Source: Vulpes vulpes
Lineage: Eukaryota; Chordata; Mammalia; Carnivora; Canidae
Direction of reading: 5' to 3'
Length of the DNA stretch: 64,000 nucleotides
Assembly (NCBI RefSeq): GCF_048418805.1
Contig: NC_132791.1
Coordinates: 79,166,501-79,230,500 of the forward strand
The translations under genes and the position numbers were made by a program. Position 1 is the first letter of the stretch, and each line of letters starts with the position of its first letter. Positions 10,736 to 22,226 of the stretch are shown here, in pieces. A model generated the notes under the pieces. The model had not been told where the DNA came from, ran no database searches, and saw nothing but the letters and a program-made list of their open reading frames with translations.

Positions 10736-10879
10736 AAAAGCTGGACTAGATCACCAAGTTGCTTTTAGTTGTAACTTTCTGGAACTCTGACATTGCACAA
10801 GCCATTTTGCAAGGCCAGAAGGGACTCATGGGTTAACAAAATTCTGATTCCAGAATCAGAATGAAGGTAAAGTGTAGGA

Positions 10880-11391
10880 CAGCGGTTCTCAAGGCAGCGG
10901 TTCTCAATGTGTCCAGGGACACATGCGGATTCCAACAACTCATGGGTTCATGCAATCAAAAATATTATTATAATAATACTGAGGCATTATTTGTAGTTAT
11001 GAATCTAATCATTTTATGAGCATATAGTGGAGTTTTCCAGAGGCTACATGACATATGATACTATAATAAAACTGAATGTAGAAGCAGATATTAGAATCCT
11101 GCTGTCTTCTGTTATGCAAGATAGTAAAGAGATTTGCAAAAATCTCCAATGCCATTCTCCATGCTGTTCTTTATTTAGGAAAATACAGTTATTGTTTCAT
11201 AAATATACATTTTTATTAACATATAATGGGTTTAGTATTGTTATTTTTAAATGAGGTAAGAAGCACATATATTAAAATGTCATTATTTCCAATGCTACAT
11301 GTAAATTGATGTAACCCACAGAAACTAAATTATCTTCAGTAATTTCTAAGAGTATAAAGCTAGCATGAGACAAAGAGATTGAGAACAGCTG
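10880..11391. mobile_element. hAT (Charlie-type) non-autonomous transposon
   Basis: The left terminus is cagcggttctcaa (10880-10892) and the right terminus ttgagaacagctg (11379-11391), which are inverted repeats with one mismatch. The flanking 8-mers are gtgtagga (10872-10879) and atgtagga (11392-11399). An 8-bp duplication is the hAT signature. A second copy of the terminal repeat starts at 10895, directly after the first. The interior text 'agatttgcaaaaatctccaa' is typical of a short non-coding hAT derivative, and no transposase frame remains. Confidence 0.85.
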
Positions 11392-11399
11392 ATGTAGGA

Positions 11400-12099
11400 A
11401 GTCGTTTGAGGAAAGGCTGGATGGGCCAGAATAGCCTGGCAGGCTAGGAATAATCTTCTTGATTTACCCTTTCTTCCTCCAGGCTGTTACCCTGCTCTGT
11501 AGCCTGCCCCGTTAGTGGTACATTGTACCCAGTTCTCTTTTCTAGATATTTCCATTGCTGTGGTTCCTTTCCTGTATGTCAGTTGCCGTGATACCTGCAG
11601 TGAATAGGAAACTATTCCATTTCTGTTAAGCAAAAGTCTACAGAACAGAAGTATCAAATGTCATTGTTTATCCAGCCAGGAGAGTTTCTCTAGCCTGGTT
11701 TTTAGAATGCTCTCCATTTTCCAGGGCTGGGAGTTGTATTTTCTCTGGAGAGTTGACTCCAACAGTGTAGCTTCTTTTTATCTAGTGCAATTCAGCACAT
11801 TTCAGGAGTGCCAGTGCAGCATTTTTTCCTCTGTCCACACCATTTCCTACCCCTAGCAAGGAGCCCCGGGAAAGGATAAACACAGTTGGCTGAGCAGCTG
11901 CTCCCAATAATCTTAGTTGGCCGTGTGTGCCTGCCTCCGCTTCAGAGCCACAGTCCCTGGGGAGGTGCTGGCTCTGTCTGCATGTGTGCGAGGTTGGAGG
12001 GGAACCAGCATTACAAAACAAAGCCATCCCTGATTCCTTCTGCTTATTTCTCCACCATTCTTACTGTGCATTTTATGTTTCATTATTAAATCACTTGTA
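11400..12099. other. unassigned non-coding DNA
   Basis: Short ORFs overlap on both strands at about 11780-12150 with no recognisable domain. No repeat family is identified. Confidence 0.45.
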
Positions 12100-12115
12100 T
12101 ATTTTAAGAATTTTT

Positions 12116-13076
12116 TTTTGTTGGAACTCAATTTGCCAACATATAGCATAACATCCAGTGCTCATCCCATCAAGTGCCCTCCTCAGTGCCCATCACCCAG
12201 TCACCCCCACCCACCGCCCACCTCCCTTTCCACCACCCCTTGTTCATTTCCCAGAGTTAGGAGTCTCTATGTTCTGTCTCCCTTTCTTATATTCCCCAAA
12301 TGAATGGGAACACATAATGTTTGTCCTTCTCCGATTGACTTACTTCACTCAGCATAATACCCTCCAGTTCCATCCACATTGAAGCAAATGGTGGGTATTC
12401 ATCCTTTCTAATGGCTGAGTAATATTCCATTGGATACATAAACCACATCTTCTTTATCCATTCATCTTTCGATGGACACCGAGGCTCCTTCCACAGTTTG
12501 GCTATTGTGGATATTGCTGCTAGAAACATCGGGTGCAGGTGTCCTGGCGTTTCATTGCATCTGAATCTTTGGGGTAAATCCCCAACAGTGCAATTGCTGG
12601 GTCGTAGGGCAGGTCTATTTTTAACTCTTTGAGGAACCTCCACACAGTTTTCCAGAGGGGCTGCACCAGTTCACATTCCCACCAACAGTGCAAGAGGGTT
12701 CCCCTTTCTCCGCATCCTCTCCAACATTTGTGGTTTCCTGCCTTGTTAATGTTCCCCATTCTCACTGGTGTGAGGTGGTATCTCACTGTGGTTTTGTATT
12801 TCCCTGATGGCCAGTGATGCGGAGCATTTTCTCATGTGCATGTTGGCCATGTCTACGTCTTCCTCTGTGAGATTTCTGTTCATGTCTTTTGCCCATTTCA
12901 TGATTGGATTGTTTGTTTCTTTACTGTTGAGTTTATATAAGTTCTTTATAGATCTTGGAAACTAGCCCTTTATCTGATACTCATTTGCAAATATCTTCTC
13001 CCATTCCGTAGGTTGTCTTTTCGTTTTGTTGACTGTTTCTTTTGCTGTGCAAAAGCTTCTTATCTTGATGAAGTCC
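12116..13076 (-). mobile_element. young 5'-truncated L1, minus strand
   Basis: About 960 bp of the 3' end of a carnivore L1: the ORF2 C-terminus, a short G-rich 3' UTR (the C-rich stretch at about 12195-12240 on this strand) and the A-tail at 12112-12119. The perfect 16-bp TSD tattttaagaattttt lies at 12100-12115 and 13077-13092. The expected AATAAA just before the tail reads AACAAA in this copy. Low divergence from the other young copies in the window suggests a recent, dead-on-arrival insertion. Confidence 0.95.
12287..13076 (-). pseudogene. L1 ORF2 C-terminal fragment
   Basis: This is the C-terminal part of the L1 ORF2 reverse transcriptase/endonuclease protein, including the Cys-rich stretch read as CWRGCGERGTLLHCWWEC. 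The endonuclease and RT domains are absent because of 5' truncation. At least two frame breaks are visible: a small deletion near 12782-12800 before MRYHLTPVRM, and a frameshift near 12535 after DTCTR. The natural C-terminus (..PFIWGI, stop at about 12287) follows in the next frame. It cannot act. Confidence 0.9.
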
Positions 13077-13092
13077 TATTTTAAGAATTTTT

Positions 13093-13369
13093 AAATGAGA
13101 ACTGATGCTAGAACTAAAACTGCTCTGTGATCCTGGATTTATGAGTAACACTAACGAATGAAGGGATTCCCCCACAGGATCTCACCCTATTGGTGTTTAT
13201 TGAATGATGCCAGTTTGAGGTCATGTTCATATTCCATATTTGATGATAGGTTTACCCTTATGCCTGTTCCCTCATGAAGTTACATCTGATTTTCAAGACA
13301 ACCCTGTGAAGTCATCAAACAATCATACTTTTCTTTTCCTACAGCTACAGGTTGATGTTATAGGAATAG
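13093..13369. other. unassigned non-coding DNA
   Basis: Short unique stretch between the L1 and the MIR relic. Confidence 0.4.
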
Positions 13370-13560
13370 TATGGGGTCTAGAGGTTAGATGCCTTGATGT
13401 TAGCCCTGCATCAGTGATGTACTAACCACATGATGCTGGTCAAGTCACTTAACCTTGTTGAGTCTTTTTTTCTTGGTAGCAAAATTGGGATAATATTTAT
13501 TTCATAGGCTTATTATAAATCAGATTAAGCATATTTAAAGTAATTTCTTAATTATAAAGC
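13370..13560 (+). mobile_element. MIR relic
   Basis: 'ggtcaagtcacttaaccttg' then 'aaaattgggataatattt' follow the MIR core and 3' order. It is old and diverged. Confidence 0.65.
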
Positions 13561-14015
13561 ATTCATGGGCTTACAAAGTTTTTAAAGTCATATTACTGTC
13601 ATTTGTGAGTTTTGATTTAGCCACTGGTATTACACTAATTCTACATGATAAATTTCACTTTTATTCTAAGGATAATAGCTTCCAACTCTTCTGGATCTGT
13701 CTGGTCTTGGAGTGAAAATTAGCAAGTATCATCTTTCCTCCCTGATACTCAAGTGGACTCAGACACTCTAAAATTAAGTTTCTCATTTTCAAAATGCCCT
13801 TAAGTTGAAACAGCAGAAAAAGCTTACTATTGTTTCACAGCTTACTGAGGACAGAGACAAGAGAGAGAGGAGAAGAGGCCTTTCCTTTGGAGAGTGGAAC
13901 ACATCAGTTTAGGTCCTTATGGTCTGGCTCTTCCTTTTCTAAATAGCTCCATGCAGTGCCGCAAGTTGGCTTTTGTGTCTTAAATATAGCTTCTGTGATT
14001 TTACTCACCTAGAAG
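13561..14015. other. unassigned non-coding DNA
   Basis: No feature is recognised. Confidence 0.45.
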
Positions 14016-14017
14016 CA

Positions 14018-14132
14018 CAGTCACATAATTGTTAAAGGCGTGGGTTTTGGAGGTTGATGTACCTGAGTTCGAGTTATAGTTTGGTCCTTTACCAGCTATC
14101 TGACCTTGTGCAAATTGTATTACCTAAATGTG
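14018..14132 (+). mobile_element. MIR relic
   Basis: 'aaaggcgtgggttttggagg', 'acctgagttcgagttatag' (the tRNA B-box-like part) and 'ctatctgaccttgtgcaaat' match the 5' half of MIR. Confidence 0.7.
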
Positions 14133-14957
14133 TAAGGTTCCTATTGCTGTTGTAAAAATCAGTACAAATTTAGTGGTTTAAAACAACACAGACGGGACAC
14201 CTAGGTGGCTCAGCGGTGGAGCGTATACCTCCAGCCCAGGGTGTGATCCCAGGGTTCTGGGATCGAGTCCCACGTCCAGCTCCCTGCAGGGAGCCTGCTT
14301 CTCCCTCTGCCTGTGTCTCTGCCACCACCCTCCCTCTGTGTGTCTCTCATGAATAAATGAATAAATAAATAAAATCTTAAAAAAAATAAAACAACACAGT
14401 CTTATCATCCCACAATTCCAGGTAGAAGCTGGTTTCTCTGGCTCACCTGGCTTCTCTGCTTCAGGCTTGAGAAAGCCCAAGACTGAGTGTTGCTTGGCTG
14501 GCCCCTTACTGCCAATCAGCTCCTACTCCCATTCAGGTTGGTGGCAGGATGCTGTTCCTGGCTGTTGTGGGATTGAGATCCCGTTTCCTTGCTGGTTATC
14601 AGTTTGAGGTTTCCTTAACTTCTAGAGGCCTCTCTCTGGCCCTTGCACACAGGCTCCTGCACTCAAAGCCAGCAGTGGTGCATCAAAACCTTCTGCCTGG
14701 AACCTCTTGGACTTCCTCAGTTTTTCTGCTTCTCAGTGGAGAAAGCTGAGTGGTTTCCCAGGACTCAGGTGCTTAGATTGGACCCACTTGGCTAATCCAG
14801 GCTCAATTCTCTGTCAAAAGGTCTGTATCTTTAATTACCTTTGCAAAGTACTGTTAATTACAATTACAAAGTACATTGCCATGAAACATAACATAATCAT
14901 GAGTTCCAGGGATTAGGCTGTGCACATCTTTGGGGCCTGCTCTTCTGTCTACAGTAG
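14133..14957 (-). mobile_element. MaLR/ERVL-type LTR relic split by a SINE
   Basis: It starts with 'gttcctattgctgttgtaaa' and 'tagtggtttaaaacaacaca' and ends with 'gttccagggattaggctgtg' and 'tctttggggcctgctcttct', all in the order of a MaLR-like LTR read in reverse. A SINEC at 14192-14386 interrupts it, so the LTR is the older of the two. I have not assigned the subfamily. Confidence 0.65.
14192..14386 (+). mobile_element. SINEC inserted in the LTR
   Basis: The head is 'acctaggtggctcagcggtg', the B box 'gggatcgagtcccac', with a CT-rich body and an (AAAT)n tail. The perfect 13-bp TSD taaaacaacacag lies at 14179-14191 and 14387-14399, within the LTR sequence. Confidence 0.95.
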
Positions 14958-15059
14958 TAAGTTTGATTTCATGTTTTGGAAACCTTGGTATGCATGCCTT
15001 CCCCACAGGCCAATTTTGAGGATTAGGTAAAAGATCTCTAAAGTGCCACATGCTAATAA

Positions 15060-15495
15060 ATCTTGTCTTCTGAAAGCTACCACATCACATTTAAATCTAG
15101 ATCATGATAGCCTCTATATCATCTGACACCACAGTGGTGGTCCTTCCTGTATGCACTGTCCCGTACGCCACACTCGTGTCTTCTGATCTCCTAAGGCAGG
15201 TTACCTCTTGGTGCCTTGTGATTATTCTCTTTTAACTTCACTCATTTCTCCTGCATGGAATGGGTGCTCCGTCTTTTCCACCTTTGCTTCCTAAGATCTT
15301 CAGCTCAAATTCCACCTATTTGTTTTGTTTTTGTTTTTTGGGTTTTTTGTTTGTTTGTTTGTTTTTTTGGAGTTCACCAACATATCCCAAACCATGCTGC
15401 TCTGTCTTTGTCAAGTATCTACAGTACTTCCCTTCTGGATCATACCATTCTAGTTTAGATTGGGAAGAGTTTGTCTTCCCCTCTGCCATGCCCCA
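15060..15495 (+). mobile_element. probable L2 relic
   Basis: 'cttcagctcaaattccacct' corresponds to the conserved 'agctcaaatgccacc' region of L2 ORF2/3' end. A T/G-rich low-complexity tract (15322-15369) interrupts it. Confidence 0.5.
15322..15369. repeat. (GTTT)n-like low-complexity tract
   Basis: A T-rich stretch with GTTT repeats. No flanking duplication is seen. Confidence 0.85.
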
Positions 15496-15738
15496 ATTCT
15501 CAGTGTATCTGACTTGCTGTTGAGGACTCATCATAATGCCATGTTCCCTACCTGTCACTCGTGTTTGAAGTGACAGCTTCAGGTAGTGCAGGAATATAGC
15601 ATTAGACAACAAAAAGTTGTGTCATGAGATAGCAATACCCTCTTAGGTTCTCTTTCAGTTTTTTTGAGTAAACAAAGGATTAAATCTCAATTTGGTTATT
15701 AACATCTCTCTAATACTTGTTTTCTCTTTAAGACAAAG

Positions 15739-15909
15739 GGGTGCCTGGGTGGCTCAGTTGGTTGAGCCACCGTCTTGATTTTGCTTCAGGGTCATGATTT
15801 CAGGGTTGTGAGACCAAGCCCTGCATTAAGCTCCATGCTCAGTGCAGAGTCTGAGATACTGCCTCTCTCTCTGTCCCCCCCTGCTCGTTCTCTCTCTTTC
15901 TCTCTCAAA

Positions 15910-15944
<35 letters not shown>

Positions 15945-15954
15945 ATCTTAAAAA
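15739..15954 (+). mobile_element. SINEC (older), plus strand
   Basis: The head 'gtgcctgggtggctcagttg', body and an (AAAT)n tail at 15907-15946 are present. The TSD aagacaaag lies at 15730-15738 and 15955-15963. Confidence 0.92.
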
Positions 15955-15963
15955 AAGACAAAG

Positions 15964-16249
15964 AAAAAGTGAAGCTCTCTGGAGGCAATAATGGACAGTT
16001 AAATGTAATAGCATAATTCTTTTGTTTATGTCACATATTTGTATATTAATGTACTTATATTAATTAACATTTATATGACATAAACAATTTTAATTATAAA
16101 ATATATAATACATATATGATATTCCATATACTTTATATAATATATTTAAATCTCTTTCTTTCTACAGTGGATATTGTTCAGGTGATGATACAGAAAAATC
16201 CTTGGCAATGATAACTGAATGATTGATCAAAGTGAACACACTGACTGTT
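15964..16249. other. unassigned AT-rich DNA
   Basis: Very AT-rich, with TA-rich patches at 16040-16150. No family is recognised. Confidence 0.45.
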
Positions 16250-16450
16250 GGTGGATAGTTGGATCTGAGTTTGTCATTGGCCTGCTTGTGTCCTTAGGCT
16301 AGAGGCTGGACTTCTCCGAGTTTTGGTGTCCTCATCTGTCAAATGAGACTATTATTATTTATTCTATAGGATTCTTGGGAAGATGGAATGAGATAAATTA
16401 CGTAGGGAACTTGACACGGTGCCCAGTACATAGTGACTTCTTGATGACAC
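16250..16450 (+). mobile_element. MIR relic
   Basis: 'gtgtcctcatctgtcaaatg' (core), 'gaatgagataaattacgtag' and 'tgcccagtacatagtgact' follow the MIR core-to-tail order. Confidence 0.75.
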
Positions 16451-17189
16451 TGGCTGCCATACCTCTGACTGATTGGAGATTTTCTGAGGCCAGCGTGCAC
16501 ACCATTCATTCTAGGTCACATTGTCCTTGAGGGCATTCAACTATAGCTCTAATTTTCCAAATGTACATCTCCTCATGTGTACTCTTTTCCTTTCCATCTA
16601 ATAATTAAAAATAAGGAGGATTTTGCTGAAAATAGCCTGGTAACACTCCTTCATTTTGTGGATACTTCTGGATAGGATATGGCATTTTTTTTAACTGAGA
16701 TTTTATGGGGTTGTATTAAAATGTTTGCATAATAAACTGCTTGGAATTATGCTTTCTTGAAACAAATGGAACAACATAGAAGCCCTTGTAGTGGAAGATA
16801 GAGCCCTGTCTGGTTATTAGAGGTCATAGCCCACACCAGGTTCTGTCTGACAACTCAGTGCTTTAACTAACTGCTGAGAGCAGAGATGAATGTGAGACAA
16901 TCCCTGGAGAGGTGAAGTGAAGGTGCCTGTGCATGATTTTGTGTACATGCATGGTTTTGTGTTTCCCGCTTTTGACAACTCCTAACTTCTACAGCTGTCT
17001 TATTCATAAATGACATCAGTTAAGTTTTACAAGTTATTTTTGGAGAAAATAAATAATCTTTCACAATTCAAAGAAGAGAAAGAAATTTGTGCTTTCACAT
17101 TTTGTTCTGATATCTGGTCTTTTGAATTGAGGAAGGACAGACCTCTTAGCAGAAGTAGTATACCTGACCTCAGGTAGTGTACTTGCTAT
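16451..17189. other. unassigned non-coding DNA
   Basis: No repeat family or exon is recognised. Confidence 0.45.
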
Positions 17190-17203
17190 TAAAGTTTCTT
17201 CCC

Positions 17204-17381
17204 CAGGGTACCTGGGTAGCTTGGCAGTGGAGTGTCTGCCTTTGGCTCAGGTATTGATCCTGGGGTGGGATTGAGTTCCGCATTGGGCTTCCCACAGGAA
17301 GCCTGCTTCTCCCTCTGTCTATGTCTCTGTCTCTCTGTGTGTGTGTCTTTCATGAATAAATAAATAAAATCTTAAAAAAAA
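17204..17381 (+). mobile_element. SINEC, plus strand
   Basis: The head is 'agggtacctgggtagcttgg', with a B-box-like 'gggattgagttccgc', a CT/GT-rich body and an AAATAAAATCTT tail. The perfect 14-bp TSD taaagtttcttccc lies at 17190-17203 and 17382-17395. Confidence 0.94.
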
Positions 17382-17554
17382 TAAAGTTTCTTCCCAGAGA
17401 GCAAAGAGAAAAAGATTTAAAAAAACACTAAATGAAATAAAACAAAAAACAAAGGAAAAGTCTATTTAAACAGTCTTTGGATTTCTATTATTAGAAATCC
17501 AAGAATATTGGGTAAAACCAGTGTTCCCTTTTAAAATGTAATGAAAGGAGCTCA

Positions 17555-17775
17555 TTTTACTTGGATTAGAATCCCGGCACTATCGTTGGACCTTTTACAA
17601 TTTCTTAATCTCTCTGAAGCTCAGCTGCTTCAACTGTAAAAGTAGTTAATTGTGTCTGTGTTGTAGTACCTAATTACACTGCTTTAAACCATTAAGTGAG
17701 ATTCTATGAGTAGAGTACCTGGTCCAGTGTACCTGGTGCATTTAGGCTGTCTGTAATTAACAGTTACTATGGCTG
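17555..17775 (+). mobile_element. MIR relic
   Basis: 'gattagaatcccggcactat', 'acaatttcttaatctctctg' and 'agagtacctggtccagtgta' match the order of MIR. Confidence 0.7.
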
Positions 17776-18498
17776 TTCTCTTGGAGGGGGTTGGCTCAGT
17801 TACTAAATTTTGTACGTCAGATTTTTCCATCGTGATGGTTAAGGAGAATTTGCTAAAGCCACGAAAATGAGAATTTTGTTAGAGAATGGAAGAAGAACCT
17901 CTAAGACAGAGGATACAACTTAATGGAAGGCTTAAGGACAGCTGTTAAGGGTCACTTGTAGAGAACCTGATATACTTTGTCATCCACCAGGTTTGATTTG
18001 AGCCAGCCTGGGCCAGGGCTGCAGAGAAGGTCCTAGGCCAGGGAACTTCTAGCCACTAGCATTATCTGCATATGAAATAAAATACGAAGAGGAAGAGGGA
18101 GGGATTAGGACAGGAGAAGAACCAGGGATGAACATTTTTCTTGCTGATGTGGCATCTTTGTACATCAACTGTCATTATTTTTCTCCTAGATTTCAAATGT
18201 CAATACACTAATGCTGTTAGCAAAGGGCAGATTAAATCAATGGTGGCAGAGGTATCAGGCTAAAGGGAGGTTAAGACTTCAGTTGTAAATATTCTGTTAA
18301 GGTAAAGACAAAAAATATGGATATTTGAACTATCTCAATAGCTTCTATAATTCTTAAGATTATAGTTTAACGTTTGGGCAAGGACTGTATTTGTACCTAA
18401 AGTTTTCTAACAATTAAATTATTCTTACTGAAAGTTTGCATAATTTTCTACTGAAGAATATCTATTTATAAATTGATAACTATTTATTATCATATATA
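17776..18498. other. unassigned non-coding DNA
   Basis: No gene or repeat family is recognised. Confidence 0.45.
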
Positions 18499-18523
18499 TG
18501 CTCCTAAATAATATAAAACTTAT

Positions 18524-18557
<34 letters not shown>

Positions 18558-18594
18558 ATACATAGTGTACACACATATATATAATTTAGGAGCA
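18499..18594. repeat. inverted repeat around a (TA)n(CA)n microsatellite
   Basis: The 17-base arm at 18499-18515 (tgctcctaaataatata) matches the reverse complement of 18578-18594 at 16 of 17 positions. The loop of about 62 bases carries (TA)n then (CA)n at 18524-18557. It could form a hairpin or cruciform. I recognise no family. Confidence 0.85.
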
Positions 18595-19189
18595 GATGTG
18601 TAACTTACACTCAAATGAGGTCTTATATATCAAGCTTACATAAAAAGATATTGTGGCAAGTTAGATGATAAATTATTTCTAGCTTTGACCAAAGCATATT
18701 TCCCAACAGAATAGAATGGTCTTTGGAGATCAGAATAATGATGTAATTGAAAAACAGAAATCATCAACATTCTTTCCTTGCTATTGCTTCTCCTCCCAAT
18801 TTTTTATTGTCATGGGCTTCCTAGAATGTTCCTAATCAAATCTTTCCACATCATTGTTAAATATGATGTTGTCTCTTGTCACAAAGTTGCTTCTGAAGGA
18901 GAAGAATCTGAAACACTGCTTCCAAATTTCAGTTGATTAAACACATAATAGTTTTGATGTGCTACTCAACATACCCACAAGTATTGATAAAGTGAGATAT
19001 CTGTTCAAAATATTACACATTTTTACTTTGGAGAGTAATGTCCATAGTCTTATAGCACACGTGGTACATGTCTCCATCATAGCTTTTCCCATTCTGTACA
19101 GCAATTTTCAAGGAGACTGGGGGATACACACTCCTTATTGTTTTGTTTGTATCCTTAGCCCAAGAACTTAGCACAGAACAGGCATGTAG
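18595..19189. other. unassigned non-coding DNA
   Basis: No feature is recognised. Confidence 0.45.
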
Positions 19190-19622
19190 TCAAGGTCTGA
19201 ATGTGTCAGACCTGTCCAGTATAAAGTTTCTGTGGGATATCCAAGAGAAACTACCAGTAGGCAGTAGAATATATGGATTGGAGCCCCAGAGAAAGATTAA
19301 TGTAGAATCACAAGCCAAAAGTTTGTGTCTGGAACTATGGATGTACTTGAACTTATCAATTGAGAATTGTTAGGGTGGGGAGAGGTCAAAGAAAAAGATA
19401 GAATCCTGAAGGACATGATGGTATAAGGAATGGAGACCATAAGCTAGTTCAGCAAAGCTTACTCTGTGGACAAGCTAAAGAGGAAGGGAAGAGATGGAGA
19501 TAATGTAATGTCCTGAAAAACCATAGGAAGAGAGCTCTTAAGAGAAGAATTGTTCATAAGTGTTAAGTGCTCCAAATAAGCAAACAAAGAACTTCAAGTA
19601 GCCCATTAGATTTATCAAGGAG

Positions 19623-19658
<36 letters not shown>

Positions 19659-20060
19659 CTCTTTGTGTGTGTGTCTGTGTGATATCTAGACCAAAGCAGC
19701 TACAGTGGGATGATGTGGTAAAAACCATAATGTAATAGAATAAGGAACTAAGGGTAAGTTAGGATTGGAGATAGATATTTCAAAAAGCTTAATTTTAAGA
19801 GAGGAGTTGAGATTAGGGTGGTAAGTGGAGGGGGGAATAAGGTCCAGGAAAATGCCGGATCACAACTAAATGCTAATGGTAAGGTCAAATGGTGTAGAAT
19901 CGTAACAGTGGAAGAATGATGGGCTTAGATTCATGAGAGTCTAAGAAGGAATGAGCAGCAAAGGGTAGATGCAGACATTAGCCTTGTACAGACAGGATTT
20001 GTGTGGGGACTGCATACTTCTGCCACTGTCACAGGAAGAGGAAAGGAGAGGAGGAATTTA
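19190..20060 (+). mobile_element. ancient interspersed repeat, family not assigned
   Basis: The run 'gtgggatatccaagagaaac', 'tgtccagtataaag', 'caagtagcccattagattta' reads like a common old mammalian repeat, but I cannot name it. A (GT)n microsatellite interrupts it. Short ORFs here have no domain. Confidence 0.35.
19625..19657. repeat. (GT)n microsatellite
   Basis: About 16 GT units, with a second shorter GT run at 19665-19680. Confidence 0.95.
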
Positions 20061-20738
20061 TATGAAGGTATGGTGTCAGAACTTGAGGGAATTTCTATCT
20101 GGTTAGAATTTTTTGTGTATTAGAATCAAATCCTCGTTCTACTGAGACCACTGAGATTTCGGGGTTGTTGGTTACTGCTGCATAATTTAATCTATTAGGA
20201 TTAATATACCTTTGTTCTTGGTTGAGTCAAATTGAAAAAAAAAAAACCTGAGTTCACTGTTGATGCCAATTCAGGGGTGAATTTTATATTTACAAATATA
20301 ACAGTATAGCAGTGTGGTCAAGGAATGAAGATTCCTTGACTAGTCCTTGATACTAAATAAATGCTAAGCTATTATATTTGCAATCCTTTCTAGAGGCAAA
20401 ATTCAGTTCTCGCTCATGTGAGATTTCTAAAACGTGAAGAAGAGATGTTTTAAAATTTTTTCGACGAGCTTCAACCATCCATTCAGGTTCTTGGCAAAAG
20501 TACTTGAAGTGGTAATGTAGTAATAGTTGCTCATAGACAGTGTCTGAACGTGACTTTGAATAAGAAAATCAAAGAACCATTGACTCTCAGAGCAGGAGGA
20601 GGCTTTACAGGTGTCTACCTGTAATCCGTGCTTTTTTCTCTTTTGAAAGGGTCATCCACTCACAGATATCTTACCTAGTGGCTCACTGCAAATGGCACTG
20701 CTTTCAAGATAGCTCTGATTTGAAGAGAGGGAGCATTA
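20061..20738. other. unassigned non-coding DNA
   Basis: Nothing is recognised with confidence. Confidence 0.4.
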
Positions 20739-20752
20739 AACATGGTTCTCTT

Positions 20753-20925
20753 GGGATGCCCACGTGGCTCAGTCAGTTAAGCATCTGCCTTCAGCCCAGG
20801 TCATGATCTTGAGCTCCTTGCTCAATGGGGAGCCTGCTTATCCCTCTGCCCCTCCCCCAACTCGTGCATGCATGCACTCTCTCTCCCTTTCTCAAACAAA
20901 TAAATAGAATCTTAAAAAAAAGTCC
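20753..20925 (+). mobile_element. SINEC with internal deletion
   Basis: The head is 'cccacgtggctcagtcagtt'. The sequence then passes from 'catgatcttgagctcctt' to 'gctcaatggggagcctgctt', so the B-box segment is missing. The tail is 'aaataaatagaatcttaaaa'. The TSD is aacatggttctctt (20739-20752) versus aacatgattctctt (20926-20939), 13 of 14. Confidence 0.92.
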
Positions 20926-20939
20926 AACATGATTCTCTT

Positions 20940-22148
20940 TTGGTTTGTCTGACTTCTTCATTAAATTATCTGGTAGATCTGGCACCATGTTTCTTTAATC
21001 TCACCTATGCCATTCCTTTGGTTTCTACTTAGAGGCTCTCTTTTCACGGGACGGAACCCCTGATCATAGTGGACCTGGCTCCCTGTGACTGCCCATGCTT
21101 TGCTCACAGTGTATTAAACTTTCCCACGAGGATGCTGCCATCACACGCATGCTTGTGCTTCTGACGTGCTGCTGCTCATCGTATCCACGTTAGGAAGCAG
21201 AGAGACTCCTGAGTCTGGGTGGTAAAAACATCCACACAGAAAAATAAAAAGATAGAACGAAATGGGGGAGGGAAGAACTTCCCTCTTATTACCCCTGCCT
21301 GGGTGGATTCAGTGACCACAGTGGCACAGCTGGGATAGGGCTGAGGCTTTGTCCCTTCAGCATTACAGGGGGTGACACAGAATCCTTGGGGCACCAATCA
21401 GGAACAATGGGCAAGGTCTGAGGAGGAATGATCTATGTGTAGAGTTAGGGTATAGACTAATTTTTTTTTATCACATTCCATAAAAAATGTACTAGTTGCA
21501 TTAATGGTTGTGAGATATTTAACAACATTGTAAAATGTGATATTAGTTCTGGTATTCAGGATGATTTGGGGTGCTTTGTTCATTTAATGAGCTTTCGTTA
21601 TCACTAAGGGATATGGTTGTAAAATTGTGTTTTCCTGAAATCTGAAAAGAAAATTAAATTCCTAAATTCAGGCCAATTCTCTTAGGCAAATCACAAATAC
21701 ATAGATTTGAGTGAATCTTTATTCCTGTGTTTAATAATGGAAGTTGGGAAAACTAGTTCTTTTAATGATTTTCTTTTGCTAAATCTAAGAATGCTTATTA
21801 GTGACTCAGATGTGATCGCTCCCTTTATTCTTTTCTTATTGAGCTATCAAACAATGTTGCCAAAGGCTTCTCTGTTTCCCTTGCTACTGTTTTTTTTTTT
21901 TTTCCTCATGAATTATGGTGCAATTCAGCTGGGTCCAGCGCTTTGTCAAATTGAATAGTTTTAATTGCCTTATTTGCAATGGGACAATCTTTTAGTATTT
22001 CATGTTGCCCCTCAAGAAATTATACTTCTACCCATATGACATTTCTCTCTCCTTCATTTATGAATAACAAGATAAAGCTACATGACCAGACCTCTGCCAC
22101 AGATCTTACGGTTCTTCCCTTGGCCCCATGCCCCCACACCGATCTCTC
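20940..22148. other. unassigned non-coding DNA
   Basis: Short ORFs only. No domain or repeat family is identified. Confidence 0.45.
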
Positions 22149-22167
22149 CCTCTCTTGGTCTCTTTAG

Positions 22168-22187
22168 TTATTGTTGTTTTAAACATT

Positions 22188-22226
<39 letters not shown>

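Noticed and set aside
15322..15369. GTTT tract as a tail-only insertion
   Set aside because: I looked for a flanking direct repeat and found none.
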